Shown here in pieces: positions 1-6,280 of a DNA stretch of 21,500 nucleotides. Location: the NCBI GenBank assembly GCA_039029355.1, contig JBCCGI010000113.1:1-21500 (forward strand), in the 5' to 3' direction. Source of the DNA: JBCCGI01 sp039029355. GTDB taxonomy: Bacteria; Planctomycetota; UBA1135; GCA-002686595. Both the position numbers and the translations under genes were made by a program. Below the pieces are notes generated by a model. That model ran no database searches and had not been told where the DNA came from. It was given only the letters and a program-made list of their open reading frames with translations. How positions within the stretch are numbered: position 1 is the stretch's first letter; every line of letters begins with the position of its first letter.

Positions 1-528
1 CACGAGCGCCTCGGCCAGGTCGGCCTCGGGGGGGAAGCCCGCCAGCGCGTTCTCGAAGATGCGCTCGGGATCCTCGACGTCGGCGCCGCGGCTCAGCATG
101 CCGGTGGCCCAGTCGTAGCTCCAGGCGCTGCGGAGCCGCCGCGGGGGGCGCGTCTTCTCGACCTCGCCCACGAAGCGGCGGGCGGTGGAGCCGTCCGGGT
201 CCAGCCGACGCCGGGCGATCGGCTGGGCCGGGGCGTGCTCGTCGGGGTCGAAGAACGGCATCGGGGGCTGGTCGGGCCAGAAGCCGGCGTCGCGGTCGGC
301 GTTCTCCACCACGTAGCGCAGGCACTGCAGCTGGAAGGTCTCCATCACCGAGACCTCGAGTCGCAGCCACTCGATCGCCTCGCGCTGCTCGTCCGGCAGC
401 AGGTAGGACCAGGCGCGGCGCACGCGGTCGTCGTCGGGCGGCTCCGCGGCCTCCTGGGCGGAGCCCGCGAGGGGCGCGGTCGAAGCGAGCAGGAGGGCGC
501 CGAGGTGGGAGAGCCGCGCGGGAGCCAT
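1..528 (-). CDS. Secreted protein of unknown function, C-terminus cut by window edge
   Basis: The frame is open from an ATG at 526-528 to the left edge, giving 176 residues with the C-terminus missing. The first ~24 residues (MAPARLSHLGALLLASTAPL, then AGSAQ) form a typical Sec signal peptide with an AxA-like cleavage region, so the product is probably exported. The mature part is rich in Asp, Arg and Trp, with an amphipathic stretch around residues 35-80 and no motif I recognise. It starts 11 nt after the pcnB stop on the same strand, so the two are probably co-transcribed, although the link to RNA processing is not obvious for an exported protein. Function is unknown. The coding call rests on signal peptide, codon pattern and operon position. 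Confidence 0.75.
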   Translation of the reverse strand, partial: MAPARLSHLGALLLASTAPLAGSAQEAAEPPDDDRVRRAWSYLLPDEQREAIEWLRLEVSVMETFQLQCLRYVVENADRDAGFWPDQPPMPFFDPDEHAPAQPIARRRLDPDGSTARRFVGEVEKTRPPRRLRSAWSYDWATGMLSRGADVEDPERIFENALAGFPPEADLAEALV

Positions 529-539
529 AGCCCCCGAGC

Positions 540-1859
540 TTAGCCGCTGGGCTCGTCCCCGTCGCCGCCGCGCCGGCGGCGTCTGCGGCGCCGGCGGCGG
601 CGGCGCTTGCTGCGCAGCTGCTCCAGCTCCTCGTCCGGCACGTCGAGGGCCCGCCGGTAGCGCGCGGCCCAGCCCTCGTACACGTCCCAGCCCTGGCCCC
701 AGGCGCGGGAGCGGAGGCGGAACAGGTCCAGGTACTCCTGGAAGCCGTCGGAGCGCATGAAGAGCAGCGGCTTGAAGTTGCGCGAGGCCGTGCCCTCGAA
801 GCGCGGCTGGTTGGCGATGATCGCCCGGGCCCGACCCAGGATGCGCCGCGCCACCCGGGCGCGGGTGCCGATCGGCTCGATGATCTCGCTCGCCGCCCGC
901 GCGAGGGCGTCCGGCGTGAACTCCTTGGCGCGGTGCTCGATCACGCGCAGGAAGAGCACCGCCAGGCACACCGCGCGGGTCGGCACCTCGCCGGCCTGGA
1001 CGTCGGCGTCGAGGGCCTCCAGGAGCCGCCAGAAGAGGTCGGCGCGCTCGTGGGCGGCGTTGTCGGGGTCCTTGCGCGGGCCGAGGAAGCGGTCGACCTC
1101 GGGCAGGAGCACGGCGAGGGCGCCGCAGGCCCGCAGGCTGCGGAAGGCGCCCAGGGCGGTGCCCGAGCGCATCAGCTTGATCAGCTCCTCCATCACCCGC
1201 GGCGCCGCCGAGCGCTCCAGCTCGGGCGCCCGCCGGCACATCGCGCGCCAGGTGCGCTCCTCGATCCGGAAGCCCAGCCGGGTGGCGAACTTGCTCGCGC
1301 GGATGATCCGCACCGGGTCCTCGCCCAGGCGCACGTAGGGGTCGCCGATGGTCCGCAGCAGCTTCTCGTCGAGGTCCGCGAGCCCGTCGACGTAGTCCAG
1401 CACCTCGCGCCGCATCGGGTCCAGGAACAGCGCGTTGATCGTGAAGTCCCGCCGCCGGGCGTCCTCGGCCGCCGTCCCGTACTCGTTGTCCTCGGTGATC
1501 AGCAGGTCCTCGGAGCCGTTGGAGCGCGGCTCCCGCCGGAAGGTCGCGGTCTCGATGATGTGGTCGCCGTAGACCACGTGCACCAGCCGGAAGCGCCGGC
1601 CGATGATGCGGCCGTTCCGGAAGAGGTTCTTCACCTGCCGCGGGTGGGCCGCGGTGGCCACGTCGAAATCCTTGGGCACCCGCCCCAGGAGCAGATCGCG
1701 CACGCAGCCCCCGACCAGGTAGGCCTCGTAGCCCTTCCGGTTCAGACGCGAAATGACCCGCAGAGCATCCTGGTCGACCAGCGGCAGGATCTCCTTACAG
1801 GGCAGAATTCGCGGCCCGTCGCCATCATCGCCGGGACGGGCTTCCAAGGGGGACTCCAT
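540..1859 (-). CDS. pcnB: Poly(A) polymerase / CCA tRNA nucleotidyltransferase family (PcnB-like)
   Basis: This 439-aa class II nucleotidyltransferase adds A residues (or CCA) to RNA 3' ends in the cytoplasm. The Pol-beta-type head is plain: LVGGCVRDLLLG at residues 48-59, the metal-binding DFDV at 64-67, RRDFTINALF at 136-145 and the EDPVRIIRASKFATRLGF segment from 180, which begins the RNA-binding helical part. LFRNGRIIGRRFRLVHV (79-95) is typical of the bacterial PcnB subgroup rather than dedicated CCA enzymes, so poly(A) polymerase is preferred, though the two activities cannot be separated safely by eye. The C-terminus is odd: 12 consecutive arginines (419-430) followed by GGDGDEPSG. Basic tails are usual in PcnB and bind RNA, but this one is extreme. 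The ATG at 1859 sits about 30 residues before the conserved core. Confidence 0.93.
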   Translation of the reverse strand: MESPLEARPGDDGDGPRILPCKEILPLVDQDALRVISRLNRKGYEAYLVGGCVRDLLLGRVPKDFDVATAAHPRQVKNLFRNGRIIGRRFRLVHVVYGDHIIETATFRREPRSNGSEDLLITEDNEYGTAAEDARRRDFTINALFLDPMRREVLDYVDGLADLDEKLLRTIGDPYVRLGEDPVRIIRASKFATRLGFRIEERTWRAMCRRAPELERSAAPRVMEELIKLMRSGTALGAFRSLRACGALAVLLPEVDRFLGPRKDPDNAAHERADLFWRLLEALDADVQAGEVPTRAVCLAVLFLRVIEHRAKEFTPDALARAASEIIEPIGTRARVARRILGRARAIIANQPRFEGTASRNFKPLLFMRSDGFQEYLDLFRLRSRAWGQGWDVYEGWAARYRRALDVPDEELEQLRSKRRRRRRRRRRRRGGDGDEPSG

Positions 1860-1940
1860 GGGGGGACTGGAATGGACGGCGACCGGCCCAGTCTACCGCC
1901 AGGGGCGGCCGAGTTTGAGCCCCTGCTCGGAGCGGGGCGC

Positions 1941-1969
1941 TTGCCCGGGCCCGGACCGACCTGTAGTCT
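1941..1969 (+). promoter_or_regulatory. Probable sigma70-type promoter of tRNA-Trp
   Basis: TTGCCC (1941-1946) and TAGTCT (1964-1969) are separated by exactly 17 nt, and the -10 ends 13 nt before the tRNA 5' end. The -35 matches the consensus at four of six positions and the -10 at three. Position and spacing are the main support. Confidence 0.4.
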
Positions 1970-1982
1970 CATCGGCCTCCAT

Positions 1983-2060
1983 AGGGCACTAGCTCCAATT
2001 GGTTAGAGCGACTGATTCCAAATCAGTAGGATCGCGGTTCGAATCCGTGGTGCCCTGCCA
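1983..2060 (+). tRNA. tRNA-Trp (anticodon CCA)
   Basis: The cloverleaf folds fully: acceptor AGGGCAC (1983-1989) with GTGCCCT (2050-2056), D arm GCTC/GAGC, anticodon stem ACTGA/TCAGT around loop TTCCAAA with anticodon CCA at 2018-2020, and T arm CGCGG-TTCGAAT-CCGTG. Discriminator G2057 and an encoded CCA (2058-2060) follow. A1 and G73 are also found in E. coli tRNA-Trp. It reads UGG codons. rsmG begins 24 nt downstream on the same strand and may share its transcript. Confidence 0.96.
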
Positions 2061-2084
2061 TCCCCCCAGACCTCTCCTTCGCTG

Positions 2085-2993
2085 ATGCCTCCGAGCCCCA
2101 GGGATCCGGACGAAGAGCCGGCCGAAGACGTCGTCCCCGAGGACCTCGATCCCGAGCTGGTCGCCGACGATGAAGACCTCGCCGACCTGGTCGGAGAGGA
2201 GGACGAAGACGACGACGGAGAGGACGCGGACGAGGGCGGCGACGGAGACGAAGCCAAGGCCCAGAAGAAGTCGTCCAAAAAGGGCGACGACGAGGAAGAG
2301 GTCATCGAGTTCGCCACGGCGAAGATCGCCTCGGAAAAAGAGCTCCGCAAGGCCCTGGACTGGGCCTTCGAGAGCGAGAGCGACGCCGATCCCGAGCTGC
2401 TCGACAAGTTCGCGCGCCACGCCCGGCTGGTGCTGGAAGCCGCGCGGACGATGAACCTCACGAAGATCATCGAGCCGAAGGAAGTCGCCGCGAAGCACTA
2501 CCTCGACTCGTGGCGCTCGACGCGCCTACTGCCGCTGATGGGCAAGACGCTGGTCGACGTGGGCAGCGGCGCCGGCTTCCCGGGCATCCCCATCGCGCTG
2601 TCCGAGCCGCACACGCGCGTCATCCTGATCGAGGCGGCGGACAAGAAGGCCGACTTCATCCAGTCCTGCGTCGACGAGCTCGGCATCAAGAACGCCACGG
2701 TCGTCAACGACCGCGCCGAGGAGCACCTGGCGCGCAACCGCTACGACGTGGCGGTCATGCGGGCGATCAGCTCGGTGCGCGAGAACGTGCGGCTGCTCCG
2801 CAAGGTGCGCCACTCGATCAAGGATCTGGTCATGCTCAAGGGCCCCTCGTGGTCGCGCGAGGTACGCGCCGGCGAGCGCGAGGCCGAGCGCCTGGGCTTC
2901 CGCCTCGACACGGTGTGGGAGCACGAGCTCCCCGACGGCCTCGGCGGCCGCGCCGTGTTGGTCTACGCCGCCCCCGGCGGCCAGGGCCTCTAG
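2085..2993 (+). CDS. rsmG: 16S rRNA (guanine-527-N7)-methyltransferase RsmG with acidic N-terminal extension
   Basis: This SAM-dependent methyltransferase modifies G527 of 16S rRNA during 30S assembly. Family marks are NLT (124-126), the KHYLDSW segment (137-143), the SAM-binding motif VDVGSGAGFPGIPIAL (157-172), KKADFIQ (187-193) and MRAISS (225-230). RsmG proteins are usually about 200-240 aa; this one is 302 aa because roughly 75 residues at the N-terminus are dominated by Asp and Glu with a short Lys patch (60-66). The frame has no other Met before residue 123, inside the domain, so ATG 2085 is the natural start, but no good Shine-Dalgarno is visible and a GTG or CTG start within the acidic region cannot be excluded. 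It follows tRNA-Trp and precedes a small membrane ORF by 16 nt. Confidence 0.93.
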   Translation: MPPSPRDPDEEPAEDVVPEDLDPELVADDEDLADLVGEEDEDDDGEDADEGGDGDEAKAQKKSSKKGDDEEEVIEFATAKIASEKELRKALDWAFESESDADPELLDKFARHARLVLEAARTMNLTKIIEPKEVAAKHYLDSWRSTRLLPLMGKTLVDVGSGAGFPGIPIALSEPHTRVILIEAADKKADFIQSCVDELGIKNATVVNDRAEEHLARNRYDVAVMRAISSVRENVRLLRKVRHSIKDLVMLKGPSWSREVRAGEREAERLGFRLDTVWEHELPDGLGGRAVLVYAAPGGQGL

Positions 2994-3009
2994 CGCCGCG
3001 GGAGGCGCC

Positions 3010-3108
3010 GTGCCGATCTGGGGCTGGATCCTGATCGGGCTGGGCGTTGTCGCCGTCGGCGTCGTCGTGGCGGTGATCTGGTTCTACCCCCAGGACAACT
3101 CCTTCTAG
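3010..3108 (+). CDS. Small single-pass membrane protein (32 aa)
   Basis: A GTG start at 3010 is preceded by a strong GGGAGG ribosome-binding site (3000-3005), four nt upstream. The 32-residue product begins MPIWGWILIGLG, continues as an unbroken hydrophobic helix to about residue 26 and ends with the polar tail YPQDNSF before TAG. Aromatic residues (Trp4, Trp6, Trp24, Tyr26) flank the helix, as at membrane interfaces. It lies 16 nt after the rsmG stop on the same strand, so it is likely translated from that mRNA. No family is recognised. The ribosome-binding site, membrane design and operon position make it credible despite its size. Confidence 0.55.
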   Translation: MPIWGWILIGLGVVAVGVVVAVIWFYPQDNSF

Positions 3109-3311
3109 GCCGCCGTCGTCGCGCCGCGCCGACGGGCCGGGCCGGGCAGGTGGGGGTAGGGGAGCGCCGCCCCCCCCGGTGCGCCAGGAGGCCCGGGGAG
3201 CGCCGCCAGGCGCCGAGAGGTCGCGTGGCACGTCGGCCTCGCGGGCAAGGCGCCAAGGTCGCCGGAAGGCCCGTCCGCGGCGTTTCCGGCCCGTTGGGGC
3301 CTAGAACCGAG

Positions 3312-3345
3312 AACGCGGCGCGCTCGCAAGCGAGCGCGCCGCGTT
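3312..3345. terminator. Perfect 16-bp inverted repeat between convergent genes; probable bidirectional terminator
   Basis: AACGCGGCGCGCTCGC (3312-3327) is exactly complementary to 3330-3345 with only AA between them, so the tip must open to form a loop. It lies in the convergent gap between rsmG/small ORF (+) and the aldolase (-), 41 nt past the aldolase stop. Neither side has a clear U-tract, so intrinsic termination is likely but unproven. The rest of 3109-3385 shows no gene that I can support. Confidence 0.55.
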
Positions 3346-3385
3346 GGGCGAATCCAGCCGTGCCGGGAGCGTCCCGGCCGGCGGG

Positions 3386-4273
3386 CTAGGTCTTCGAGGC
3401 CTGGAAGATGCTCTCGATCGAGTCGTTGAGCATCCCGTTGAACTCGTCGTCGTTCTGCTTCGCATTGAGGCCCTCGGAGAGCGCCCGCGAGAAGCTCGCG
3501 ATCATGCCGCGGTTGCGGGTGAGGCGCGCGTTGGCTTCCTCGCGCGAGTAGCCGCCCGAGAGCGCGACGACACGCACCACGTTCGGGTGGTCGATGCAGG
3601 GCTGGTAGAAGCCGTCTTCCTCGGGGAGGGTCAGCTTCAGCATGACCTTCTCGTCCGCGCCGAGGGTGTTCAGGTGCTCTAGCATGGCGCTGCGCAGCAG
3701 CCCCTCGGCCTCGGCCTTCTGGGGGCTGTGGATGTCGACCTCGGGCTCGATGATCGGCACCAGACCCGCGGCGACGATGCGACGGCCGACCTCGAACTGC
3801 TGGTCCACGACGGCCTTCACGCCCGCCGGGTTGGCGGTCTTGATCACCGAGCGCATCTTCGTGCCGAAGACGCCGTTCGACTTGGCGCGCGAGAGCAGCG
3901 CGTCGAGCTCGGGCATCGGCTTCATGACCTGGGCGCCGTCGGCCTCGTCGGCCAGGCCCTTGTCGACCTTCAGGAAGGGGACGACCTGCTTGTCCTCCCA
4001 CAGGAACTGGGCCGAGCCCTTCCCGCCGATCTCGCGGTCCATCGTGTTCTCGAACAGGATCGCGCCGAGAACGCGGTTTCCGCCGAAGCTCGGGCTGGTG
4101 ACGATGCGCGTGCGCATCTCGTGGACCTTGGCGAACATCTCGTCGTCGCCGGAGTACTCGCTCTCCTCGATTCCGTACAGCCGGAGAGCCTTGGGCGTGC
4201 TGCCTCCGCTCTGGTCAAGGGCGGCGATGAAGCCGTCCTGGGACTGAACTTTCTGGAGCATCGAGTCGGTCAT
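3386..4273 (-). CDS. fda: Fructose-bisphosphate aldolase, class I (bacterial short form)
   Basis: This 295-aa enzyme interconverts fructose-1,6-bisphosphate with dihydroxyacetone phosphate and glyceraldehyde-3-phosphate through a lysine Schiff base in glycolysis/gluconeogenesis. It resembles the staphylococcal Fda type: GFIAALDQSGGSTPKAL (14-30), the DEMFAKVHEMRTRIVTSPSF region (44-63), VVPFLKVDKGLADE (97-110), FGTKMRS (136-142), GLVPIIEPEVDI (170-181), VMLKLTLP (210-217) with Lys213 as the expected Schiff-base residue, and VVALSGGYSR (235-245). The length is normal for the family. AGAGGA lies just before the ATG. It starts 63 nt downstream of tRNA-Leu on the same strand with no strong promoter seen between, so some transcription may come from the tRNA promoter. 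Confidence 0.95.
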   Translation of the reverse strand: MTDSMLQKVQSQDGFIAALDQSGGSTPKALRLYGIEESEYSGDDEMFAKVHEMRTRIVTSPSFGGNRVLGAILFENTMDREIGGKGSAQFLWEDKQVVPFLKVDKGLADEADGAQVMKPMPELDALLSRAKSNGVFGTKMRSVIKTANPAGVKAVVDQQFEVGRRIVAAGLVPIIEPEVDIHSPQKAEAEGLLRSAMLEHLNTLGADEKVMLKLTLPEEDGFYQPCIDHPNVVRVVALSGGYSREEANARLTRNRGMIASFSRALSEGLNAKQNDDEFNGMLNDSIESIFQASKT

Positions 4274-4336
4274 GGTCCTCTACCCGGGGAAGCGGGCCGT
4301 TAGCGGGGGGGGTTCTCGCAAGGAGAAGAGAGGAGA

Positions 4337-4424
4337 TGGTGCCTGAGGGGGGAGTCGAACCCCCACTCCCTTATCGGGAACATGGACCTGAACCATGCGC
4401 GTCTACCAATTCCGCCACCCAGGC
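4337..4424 (-). tRNA. tRNA-Leu (anticodon CAG)
   Basis: Read on the minus strand, the acceptor GCCTGGG pairs with CTCAGGC. The discriminator is A and CCA is encoded (4337-4339). The anticodon loop is TTCAGGT, giving CAG, which reads CUG. A long variable arm with a CCCGATAAGGG hairpin identifies a class II leucine tRNA, and the T arm is GGGGG-TTCGACT-CCCCC. Total length is 88 nt including CCA. Confidence 0.96.
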
Positions 4425-4436
4425 AGTGGGGGCGGG

Positions 4437-4465
4437 AGAATAGTGATCGCGCACGGGCCGGTCAA
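4437..4465 (-). promoter_or_regulatory. Sigma70-type promoter of tRNA-Leu
   Basis: On the minus strand TTGACC (4460-4465) and TATTCT (4437-4442) are separated by exactly 17 nt, and the -10 ends 12 nt before the tRNA 5' end. The -35 matches five of six consensus positions. The -35 box overlaps the stop codon of the upstream SGNH gene, so transcription of that gene runs into the tRNA. Confidence 0.7.
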
Positions 4466-5712
4466 CGACGAAGACCGGCCAGTTCCTCAACCGCCGCGAG
4501 GATCTCCTCCGCCACCCGCTGCTGGCCGTCCAGGCTGATGTGGTGGTCGGTGTCCCAGTAGAGCGGCTCGGCGGCCGCGCGGAAGGCCGGGCGCAGGTCC
4601 ACGGCGCGGATCCCGGCCTCCTCCAGGTCCGCCAGCCAGGCGTCGGCGAGGCGCTCGTCGACCTCCAGCTCTTCGTCCGAGACCGGGAGGTAGCTCTGGG
4701 CGAGCTCCAGGGCGGCCTCGAACCGCTCGGGCTGGCCGTGGGCCATGGGAGGCAGGTAGACGCAGAGGAGCGCCGTCCCCATCTCCTCGCATTGGCGGGC
4801 GATCTCCAGCACCACGTCGCGCGCCATCTGGCGGGCGGCCGGCTCCTCGTCGGGGTGGTCGTGGAAGTACGCCACCTGGGAGTAGTACTGCGACGGGATC
4901 CCCATGTTCTCCTTCGAGAGGCGCACCAGGGTGCCGACGGTGCGCCGCTCCCGGCGCGGGCGCTTCTCGCCGCGGTGGTAGTGGTGCAGGTCCAGGGCGC
5001 CGTAGAAGTCGTTGCCGCCGTAGACCGTCACCACGAAGACGTCGGGCGCCAGGTGGCGGAAGCCCTCCAGAGCGCCGAGGTAGTTGTAGAAGCTCCACCC
5101 GCCGGTGCCGCCGTTCAGGCTCTCGACGCCCAGGCCCGGGTGGCGCTCGGCCAGGAGCCGCTCGAGCACGTTGGGGAAGGCGTCGACGTTGTCGCACACG
5201 CCATCGACGTGCGAGTCGCCGACCACCAGGATGCGCAGGTCGGGCTGCTCGGTGGCGACCTCGGTGTCCTCGCGCAGGCCCAGGGTGTTGGTGCGCATGC
5301 GCCAGCCGCCGCTCGGGTGCTCCTCGAGCACCCGGCGCCAGATCACGCTGGGCTTGTGGCGCGACAGCAGGTGGGGGTCGTAGATCTGCCCCGAGCCGAT
5401 CGAGGGGAAGAGCTTCGAGGCGGCCTTCTCGCGCACCATAACCCGCGGCAGGGCCGGGGGCTCGGCCACCGCGCCGTCCGCTCCGGGCCCCGGCCCCGCC
5501 CCGATCCCACCGTCGGAGAGCGACATTCGCCCGGCCTCCGCCGCCAGCTCGGCGTCGCGCTCGGCGAAGATCTCCTCGATCTCCGCCCCCGAGTCCACCA
5601 GCTCGACGGTGTCCACCTCGGGCGCCTCGTCGGGCAGGAGCTGCAGCCCGACGAGCGCCGCCAGCCCGGCCGAGCCGAGCGCGATCAGTGCCTTCTGGGG
5701 AGCGCCTGCCAT
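4462..5712 (-). CDS. Membrane-anchored or secreted SGNH/GDSL-type hydrolase
   Basis: This 416-aa protein begins with a hydrophobic signal or anchor (residues 7-26), followed by an acidic and Gly/Pro-rich linker to about residue 95. The catalytic domain shows SGNH blocks: ILVVGDSHVDG with nucleophile Ser167, NGGTGGWS (200-207), GGND (232-235), and near the C-terminus DTDHHISLDG (387-396), supplying the Asp and His of the triad. SGNH hydrolases deacylate esters on lipids, glycans or cell-wall polymers; the substrate cannot be predicted here. ATG 5712 was chosen because it places the signal at the N-terminus, with GGGGAG a short distance upstream. The frame stays open much further upstream, but only antisense to smpB. 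It is divergent from smpB across 57 nt. Confidence 0.85.
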   Translation of the reverse strand: MAGAPQKALIALGSAGLAALVGLQLLPDEAPEVDTVELVDSGAEIEEIFAERDAELAAEAGRMSLSDGGIGAGPGPGADGAVAEPPALPRVMVREKAASKLFPSIGSGQIYDPHLLSRHKPSVIWRRVLEEHPSGGWRMRTNTLGLREDTEVATEQPDLRILVVGDSHVDGVCDNVDAFPNVLERLLAERHPGLGVESLNGGTGGWSFYNYLGALEGFRHLAPDVFVVTVYGGNDFYGALDLHHYHRGEKRPRRERRTVGTLVRLSKENMGIPSQYYSQVAYFHDHPDEEPAARQMARDVVLEIARQCEEMGTALLCVYLPPMAHGQPERFEAALELAQSYLPVSDEELEVDERLADAWLADLEEAGIRAVDLRPAFRAAAEPLYWDTDHHISLDGQQRVAEEILAAVEELAGLRR

Positions 5713-5769
5713 CGCTTGCAAGTCTCCCCCCCTCGCGCACGCCGGGCAAGCGGCTACCCTGTTTGCCCG

Positions 5770-6237
5770 ATGTCCCGCGACAGCCAGACGACCCGCGTGA
5801 TCACCTCGAACCGCCGCGCGCGGCACGAGTACCACGTGCTGGAGGAGATCGAGTGCGGGATCGTCCTGACCGGCACCGAGGTCAAGAGCCTGCGCGCCGG
5901 CCGGGCCTCGATCGCCGAGGCCTACGGGCTGGTGCGCCAGGGCGAGCTGTTCCTCCTGGGCGCCAACATCCCCGAGTACGCCCACGGCAACATCAACAAC
6001 CACGCGCCGGCGCGCGAGCGCAAGCTGCTGCTGCACGCGAAGCAGCTGAGCCGCTGGGACCGCTCGGTGCGCGAGAAGGGCATCACGCTGGTGCCGCTGG
6101 AGCTCTACTTCCAAGGGCACCTGGTGAAGGTGCGCATGGCGCTGGTGCGCGGCAAGAAGCTCTACGACAAGCGCGAGGCGCAGAAGAAGAAGGACGCGAG
6201 CCGCGACATGGACCGCGAGATGGGGCGGCGCCGGTAG
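5770..6237 (+). CDS. smpB: SsrA-binding protein SmpB
   Basis: This 155-aa OB-fold protein binds the tRNA-like domain of tmRNA and brings it to stalled ribosomes for trans-translation. Marks run the full length: ITSNRRARHEYHVLEEIECG (11-30), LTGTEVKSLRAGRASI (33-48), the HAPARERKLLLH segment (78-89) and the basic tail GKKLYDKREAQKKKDASR (128-145), which probes the empty mRNA channel. The final GRRR is typical. ATG 5770 gives the standard length; a longer open frame upstream is only antisense to the SGNH gene. Its RNA partner ssrA lies at 12792-13146 in this window, unlinked by operon. Confidence 0.97.
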   Translation: MSRDSQTTRVITSNRRARHEYHVLEEIECGIVLTGTEVKSLRAGRASIAEAYGLVRQGELFLLGANIPEYAHGNINNHAPARERKLLLHAKQLSRWDRSVREKGITLVPLELYFQGHLVKVRMALVRGKKLYDKREAQKKKDASRDMDREMGRRR

Positions 6238-6267
6238 CGGCGCGGGGACTTCGAACCGGCGCGCCGC
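6237..6267. terminator. Hairpin between convergent smpB and FG-GAP gene
   Basis: GCGGCGCG (6237-6244) pairs perfectly with CGCGCCGC (6260-6267) across a 15-nt loop that itself holds TTCGAA. It fills the 43-nt gap between two convergent stop codons. No U-tract is present. Confidence 0.4.
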
Positions 6268-6280
6268 TCCGACGGGTGCG

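Noticed and set aside
2836..4001. Arginine-rich minus-strand frames around rsmG and the aldolase
   Set aside because: They are out-of-frame readings of GC-rich genes; the composition is that of shadow frames.
4540..5769. Plus-strand frame that would extend SmpB by about 400 residues
   Set aside because: It is antisense to the SGNH gene and has no family match; SmpB has its normal length from ATG 5770.
5713..6120. N-terminal extension of the SGNH protein to 552 residues
   Set aside because: The extra part is antisense to smpB and would bury the signal peptide found at ATG 5712.
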